DNA of 37,138 bases, from NCBI GenBank assembly GCA_025352795.1, contig JANXSF010000080.1:1-37138 (forward strand), given 5' to 3'. A program made the translations under genes and the position numbers. The notes under the pieces are model-generated. The model was given only the letters and a program-made list of their open reading frames with translations. It searched no databases and was not told the DNA's origin. The DNA is from Acidobacteriota bacterium. Its GTDB lineage: Bacteria; Acidobacteriota; Terriglobia; Bryobacterales; Bryobacteraceae. Positions 33,049 through 37,138 of this stretch are shown piece by piece (the stretch's first letter is position 1; the number at the start of each line of letters is the position of its first letter).

Positions 33049-33621
33049 ATGGGCGCACAACTCGCTAGCAAACTGACAGTCGAAGAATACTTTGCCATGG
33101 ATGACGCATCGGAGCGGCCCCTGGAATACCACAACGGGGAACTCTTTCCCATGGTTGCGGCAACTCCACAACACTCGGTCATTCTCGTCAATGTCTCCCA
33201 CTGTCTGGCGGCGCGTTTGAAAGGAGGCCCTTGCTTCGCAGCCGGTGCTCCTCGCGTGCAGTCCACTGCCAGCAATTACGTTTACCCCGACATTGCTGTG
33301 ATTTGTGGCGGCTTTCAATACAGCGCAGAATCAGCGAATGCGATAACGAACCCAACAGTGATCGTCGAAATTTTATCGCCTACAACCGCAGATTTCGATC
33401 ACGGCGGGAAATTCGCGCTGTATTCGCGCCTGCCTTCGTTTACTGAGTATGTCTTGGTCGCGCAAGACCAAGCGATGATTGAAGTGTTCTACAAAGAATC
33501 AGAGGTTCAGTGGATCCTGCGGAAATATGAAGGACTGAATTCGATTATCAAGCTTGGATCTTTAGGGATTGAAATTCCCGCCACCGAAATCTATGCGGGT
33601 ATTGAATTTCAAGCGTTCTGA
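33049..33621 (+). CDS. Uma2 family endonuclease-like protein (DUF820)
   Basis: A 190-residue protein of the Uma2/DUF820 family, which has a restriction-endonuclease-like (PD-(D/E)XK) fold. Family elements: LTVEEYFAMDDASERPLEYH, NGELFPM, YVYPDIAVICGG, NPTVIVEILSPTTADFDHGG, KFALYSRLPSFTEYVLVAQD. The putative active residues are Asp in YPDIAV, Glu in VEILSP and Lys in GGKF. Uma2 proteins occur in many copies in Cyanobacteria and Acidobacteriota; their role is not established. I chose ATG 33049, as the upstream frame lacks family similarity. Confidence 0.88.
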   Translation: MGAQLASKLTVEEYFAMDDASERPLEYHNGELFPMVAATPQHSVILVNVSHCLAARLKGGPCFAAGAPRVQSTASNYVYPDIAVICGGFQYSAESANAITNPTVIVEILSPTTADFDHGGKFALYSRLPSFTEYVLVAQDQAMIEVFYKESEVQWILRKYEGLNSIIKLGSLGIEIPATEIYAGIEFQAF

Positions 33622-33712
33622 TGTGAGTTTTCATTGACTGTGGCTTTCCTTAGTTGGGTTAAGGCAATTACTTTATAAACGACTGCGAAGCAATGCAGCA
33701 AACCTTGATTTT

Positions 33713-33739
33713 ATCTGCGTTCCTCTGCGTCATCTGCGG
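33713..33739. repeat. Short degenerate ATCTGCGT-type repeat
   Basis: Within the 169-nt gap before aroC the string ATCTGCGT, then CTCTGCGTC, then ATCTGCGG gives three related units in 27 nt. The same wording (ATC-GCGTNCATC-GCGG) appears in the palindrome at 4988-5056. It looks like a dispersed intergenic repeat rather than a gene-specific signal. Confidence 0.45.
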
Positions 33740-33790
33740 ACAAATTTGTCCCCCCCGCCTGCAATCCGTTACCATAGCAGTATCCCTATA

Positions 33791-34963
33791 ATGCTCCGCT
33801 ACGAAACTGCGGGAGAATCGCATGGCGAATGTCTGGTGGCTACGGTCACTGGCTTGCCCGCTGGTGTGCCCATCTCCCTCCAAAAAATTAACCGTGAACT
33901 GTGGCGACGTCAGCAAGGCTTTGGACGCGGTGGTCGTATGAAGATTGAAACCGATCAAGCCCAACTCGTCGCGGGCGTGCGCCATTCGCAAACTATCGGT
34001 TCACCCATCGCGATTATTGTTCAGAACAAAGACTGGAAAAACTGGACTGAGATTCTGCCTGTGGAAGACTACACTGGCTCCGATGCCAACACCAAACCGG
34101 TCACCCGTCCGCGACCCGGTCATGCTGATTTGGCTGGTGGCATTAAGTACAACTATCGCGACGCCCGCTATATTCTGGAACGCGCCTCGGCCCGTGAAAC
34201 TACCATGCGCGTGGCCGTCGGTGCGATTGCCAAGGCGTTCCTTGCTGAGTTTGGAATTGAGGTACTGAGCCACGTGATCGCCGTAGGGACAGAGCGTCTT
34301 GGCCGCAACGCCACTTGGGACGAACTGGTGGCACTGAGTTTGAAAGATGAAGTGATGCTCGGTTGCGTTTGCCCCGACGCTGAGGCTCGCATGAAGGTAG
34401 TTGTGGACGAAGCCTATCGCACTGGCGATACCGTTGGCGGTGTGTTTGAAGTGGTCGCCCACGGCCTTCCCATCGGACTGGGTTCGCACATTGCCTGGGA
34501 CACGCGACTTGATGGACGGCTGGCGCAGGCCATCGTTTCTATGCAGGCAGTGAAAGGTGTGGAAGTCGGATTCGCACAGGAAGGTTCGGAAGCGTTCGGA
34601 TCGAAAGTGCAAGACACCATCCACTACAACAAGGAAAATCGCGAGTTCTTCCGTGGCGCCAATCGTGCGGGTGGTTTGGAAGGTGGCATCACTAACGGGC
34701 AGGATATTTTGGTTCGCGGTCTGCTGAAACCTATCTCAACCTTGCGTCGTCCTCTGGAAAGTGTCGATCTGCAAACGCGTGATCCTGAAAAGGCGGCCTA
34801 CGAGCGCAGCGACATTTGCGTTGCCCCGGCGGCTGGGGTGATTGGGGAAGCGATGGTGGCCATCGTATTGGCTCAAGCAATGCTGGAAAAATTTGGCGGC
34901 GATTCGCTGGGCGAAACGCGGCGGAACTATGATGGATATCAGCAACAAGTGAAGGCTTACTGA
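33791..34963 (+). CDS. aroC: Chorismate synthase
   Basis: A 390-residue enzyme that converts 5-enolpyruvylshikimate-3-phosphate to chorismate using reduced FMN, the last step of the shikimate pathway. Motifs: LRYETAGESHGECLVATVTG at the N-terminus, GFGRGGRMKIE, RPRPGHADLAGGIKYNYRDA, ERASARETTMRVAVGAIAK and GGLEGGITNGQDILVRG. The length is typical. ATG 33791 places ESHGE at the usual distance from the start. The stop overlaps the def start (TGATG). Confidence 0.97.
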   Translation: MLRYETAGESHGECLVATVTGLPAGVPISLQKINRELWRRQQGFGRGGRMKIETDQAQLVAGVRHSQTIGSPIAIIVQNKDWKNWTEILPVEDYTGSDANTKPVTRPRPGHADLAGGIKYNYRDARYILERASARETTMRVAVGAIAKAFLAEFGIEVLSHVIAVGTERLGRNATWDELVALSLKDEVMLGCVCPDAEARMKVVVDEAYRTGDTVGGVFEVVAHGLPIGLGSHIAWDTRLDGRLAQAIVSMQAVKGVEVGFAQEGSEAFGSKVQDTIHYNKENREFFRGANRAGGLEGGITNGQDILVRGLLKPISTLRRPLESVDLQTRDPEKAAYERSDICVAPAAGVIGEAMVAIVLAQAMLEKFGGDSLGETRRNYDGYQQQVKAY

Positions 34964-35475
34964 TGAAACTGCAGATCACCAAATATGGGCACCCCGTGCT
35001 TGAAACGGTGGCTGAGCCCATCACGGATTTCGGTCCCACGCTCCACAAACTGGTGGATGATATGTTCGAAACCATGTACTCCGCCAAAGGAGTTGGGTTG
35101 GCCGCGCCGCAGGTGAATGTGTCGCGCAGGCTCACTGTGATTGACGTTTCTTCAGGGACCAGGCCGGAAGACAAGTTGGTGCTGATTAACCCGAAAATCA
35201 TTCGGCTGGATGGTTCGCAAGTTGGCGAAGAGGGTTGCCTTTCCATCCCTGGTTTTCGTGAAGATGTGAAGCGTGCTTTAACCGCCACTGTTCGCGCTCA
35301 GAATGCCAAAGGCGAGCATTTTGAAGTTACTGGTGAAGAGTTATTGGCACGGGCTATGCAGCATGAAATCGACCATTTGAATGGGATTTTGTTTATTCAA
35401 CACCTCAGCTTGTTGAAGCGTGACCTGATCAAACGCAAAGTCAAGAAACTACAAAAGGCGGGCGAGTGGACCTAG
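34963..35475 (+). CDS. def: Peptide deformylase
   Basis: A 170-residue metalloenzyme that removes the formyl group from nascent protein N-termini. The three motifs are intact: GVGLAAPQ, EEGCLSIPG (metal-binding Cys) and QHEIDHLNG (two metal-binding His and catalytic Glu). It overlaps aroC by one base at the start and fmt by 10 nt at the end. def and fmt act on opposite ends of the formylation cycle and are classically adjacent. Confidence 0.97.
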   Translation: MKLQITKYGHPVLETVAEPITDFGPTLHKLVDDMFETMYSAKGVGLAAPQVNVSRRLTVIDVSSGTRPEDKLVLINPKIIRLDGSQVGEEGCLSIPGFREDVKRALTATVRAQNAKGEHFEVTGEELLARAMQHEIDHLNGILFIQHLSLLKRDLIKRKVKKLQKAGEWT

Positions 35476-36401
35476 TATTTCTAGGCACTCCACCATTTGC
35501 AGTCCCCACGCTGGAAGCTCTGATTGCTGCTGGTCATTCCGTAAAAGCCGTCTACACACAGCCGGATCGACCCAGCGGACGGGGTCAGGAACTGTCGCAG
35601 TCGGCAGTGAAGAAAGCCGCCCTGGCCCATGATCTGCCCGTTTTGCAACCTGAGCGGGTCCGCTTGCCTGAAGAAATTGCCAAGCTCGCGGAGTTCAGGG
35701 TTCCGGTGATGGTTGTGGTTGGTTACGGGCAAATTCTGCCACAAACCGTAATTGATTTAGCACCGCTGGGAATCATTAATGTGCACGGGTCGTTGTTGCC
35801 GAAATATCGCGGAGCGGCCCCTATTCAATGGGCCATCGCCAATGGGGAATCCCATACCGGAGTCACTACCATGCGCATTAATGCGGGCATGGACACGGGC
35901 GATATGTTACTGAAGACGGAGATGGAAATTCTGCCGGATGATACTTCGACGACACTGGCCGGCAGGCTCTCGTTGCTTGGTGCGGAACTCCTGATTGAGA
36001 CGTTGAAGGGTTTGGAGACGGGCACAATCGCACCCATTCCTCAGGATCATTCTGAAGCAACGTATGCGGCAATTCTGAAGAAGGAAGATGGTCGCATTGA
36101 TTTTTCGCGGACCGCTGCGGAGATCGCCAATCGTCTACGTGGCTTCACCCCTTGGCCCGGTGCTTACACGACTTTTCGTGGGACTCAGTGGAAAGTTCTG
36201 TCGGCGCGACCAGCGGTAGATACAGTCGTCGGCAGTGCTGGAGAAATTCGTCCAATCGGGAAAAAGGTATTTCTAATCTGCGGAAATGATACATTGTTGG
36301 AAGTAATTGAGCTCCAACAGGATGGTCGTAAGCGGATCACCGCAGAGGCTTTCTTGAATGGGCAACGCCCAGTGGGTGGTGAAACGTTTGGCGGTGAATA
36401 G
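35466..36401 (+). CDS. fmt: Methionyl-tRNA formyltransferase
   Basis: A 311-residue enzyme that formylates initiator Met-tRNA from 10-formyl-THF. It has LVFLGTPPFAVPTLEALIAA at the N-terminus, the catalytic segment NVHGSLLPKYRGAAPIQWAI (Asn and His) and INAGMDTGDML (catalytic Asp), with a C-terminal anticodon-side domain from about residue 205. The start is GTG 35466, required by the conserved N-terminus and preceded by AAAGG seven bases upstream. It overlaps def by 10 nt. Confidence 0.97.
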   Translation: MDLVFLGTPPFAVPTLEALIAAGHSVKAVYTQPDRPSGRGQELSQSAVKKAALAHDLPVLQPERVRLPEEIAKLAEFRVPVMVVVGYGQILPQTVIDLAPLGIINVHGSLLPKYRGAAPIQWAIANGESHTGVTTMRINAGMDTGDMLLKTEMEILPDDTSTTLAGRLSLLGAELLIETLKGLETGTIAPIPQDHSEATYAAILKKEDGRIDFSRTAAEIANRLRGFTPWPGAYTTFRGTQWKVLSARPAVDTVVGSAGEIRPIGKKVFLICGNDTLLEVIELQQDGRKRITAEAFLNGQRPVGGETFGGE

Positions 36402-36424
36402 GACCTGCAGAGGCAAATAAAACC

Positions 36425-36958
36425 ATGGCAGCCGCTACACACACAACGTTGGAAGAATATCTTTCCACTTGCTACCACCCAGACCGTGAATACGTTCACG
36501 GTGAGTTAGTGGAGCGAAGAGTGGGTGACTATTCACACAGCAGGCTTCAGGCTCTCCTTACCATGTTTTTTGGAACATTGGAAGACACGCTTCACATAAG
36601 AGTTCTTCTAGAACAGCGCATTCGTGTTCTGAGTTCTGATAGTGAAAAACGATATCGCATTCCAGACGTATGTGTCGTACGCACGCCCTTTGAACACGAA
36701 GAAGTGTTTACCCGCCCACCTTACCTTGCCATTGAGATCCTTTCGCCGGATGACCGGACCGCAGACACATTACTCAAAGCTTCAGACTACTCCCGCTTCG
36801 GCATCCAGCACATCTGGATTGTGGACCCCGTAGAGCAAAAATTATTTATGGCCGATGGGCGTGGCATTCGGGAAATTGAAGACTTGGTTGGCCAGCTACC
36901 GGAAATCAATTTGAGTGTCGATTTCAACATCTTGTTTACCAAGTTACGCCAGCAATAG
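36425..36958 (+). CDS. Uma2 family endonuclease-like protein (DUF820), second copy
   Basis: A 177-residue Uma2/DUF820 protein: TLEEYLSTCYHPDREYVHGE at the N-terminus, YRIPDVCVVRTPF, RPPYLAIEILSPDDRTADTL, and KASDYSRFGIQHIWIVDPVE. The candidate active residues are Asp in IPDVCV, Glu in IEILSP and Lys in LLKASDY. It is related in motifs but clearly divergent from the copy at 33049, so it is not a recent duplicate. It lies 23 nt after fmt on the same strand, possibly co-transcribed. The C-terminus ends close to the terminal repeat. Confidence 0.88.
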   Translation: MAAATHTTLEEYLSTCYHPDREYVHGELVERRVGDYSHSRLQALLTMFFGTLEDTLHIRVLLEQRIRVLSSDSEKRYRIPDVCVVRTPFEHEEVFTRPPYLAIEILSPDDRTADTLLKASDYSRFGIQHIWIVDPVEQKLFMADGRGIREIEDLVGQLPEINLSVDFNILFTKLRQQ

Positions 36959-36999
36959 CTTCGCGGAACATGATTTTCAATTGAGTGTCAGCAGAGTAC

Positions 37000-37138
37000 C
37001 AGCATATTCTCATCGAAGGATGAGCCTGAAGGTCGGCCTTTAGACCGGGCTCCTTTGTGTTTTCTTGTTTTCTTGTTTTGTTGTTTGGATTGGTAAAGGC
37101 ACAACACAACCGCAGTCGAGGCGGTGGGAATGTGGGAA
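37000..37138. repeat. Terminal inverted repeat, right copy
   Basis: Reverse complement of 12-142, with an extra 8-bp unit in the AAGAAAAC stretch (two copies here, one at the left end). The match runs to the last base of the window, so the true repeat probably extends beyond it. The 41 nt between the Uma2 stop and this repeat show nothing else. Confidence 0.85.

Noticed and set aside
12-37138. Terminal inverted repeats as ends of one giant transposon or telomeres of a linear replicon
   Set aside because: No transposase, integrase or replication gene lies inside, and the content is core housekeeping. A dispersed repeat at contig ends is simpler.
1-37138. CRISPR array, tRNA or rRNA genes
   Set aside because: No regularly spaced repeats with unique spacers and no recognisable tRNA or rRNA sequence were seen on reading either strand; no covariance search was possible.

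Overview
The window reads as chromosomal DNA of a free-living Gram-negative heterotroph, most likely an Acidobacteriota of the Solibacter/Bryobacter type. This placement is inference. It rests on a PEP-CTERM surface protein, a Tat-exported sugar isomerase-like protein, Tad-type secretion genes, two Uma2 proteins, a secreted 'FTGNWKL' protein and a large division/cell-wall (dcw) cluster. No rRNA, tRNA, CRISPR array or transposase was seen. Both ends carry the same ~135-bp sequence in inverted orientation, so the window is probably a contig that stops at a dispersed repeat.

Layout. 1-1.3 kb (minus): orphan DUF433 protein and a DUF1778/GNAT toxin-antitoxin pair. 1.5-4.2 kb (plus): class II cytochrome c, then feoA-feoB for Fe(II) uptake. 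4.4-5.0 kb: PEP-CTERM protein whose ribosome-binding site lies in a perfect hairpin. 5.1-9.3 kb (minus): sugar isomerase-like protein and a partial Tad operon whose first gene looks like a CpaB-secretin fusion. 9.5-11.1 kb: a frameshifted DUF3237 gene, a small secreted protein and inorganic pyrophosphatase.

11.4-27.9 kb is one plus-strand dcw cluster: mraZ-rsmH-ftsL-ftsI-murE-murF-mraY-murD-ftsW-murG-murC-ftsQ-ftsA-ftsZ. Most junctions overlap or abut. The one large gap, between ftsL and ftsI, holds a REPIN-like inverted repeat. Direct repeats of the MraZ-box type precede mraZ. murB and ddl are absent. Together these genes make lipid II from UDP-MurNAc precursors and build the septal machine (FtsQ, FtsL, FtsW, FtsI, FtsA, FtsZ).

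27.9-37.1 kb: mutM and a Rieske ferredoxin (minus), an orphan sugar-binding lipoprotein (plus), an orphan PfaB-like acyltransferase with a shortened ketosynthase part (minus), a four-helix membrane protein (minus), a Uma2 gene, the aroC-def-fmt set, and a second Uma2 gene. The best candidates for something unusual are the CpaB-secretin fusion, the orphan PfaB-like protein, the REPIN-like element inside the dcw operon, and the hairpin over the PEP-CTERM start.
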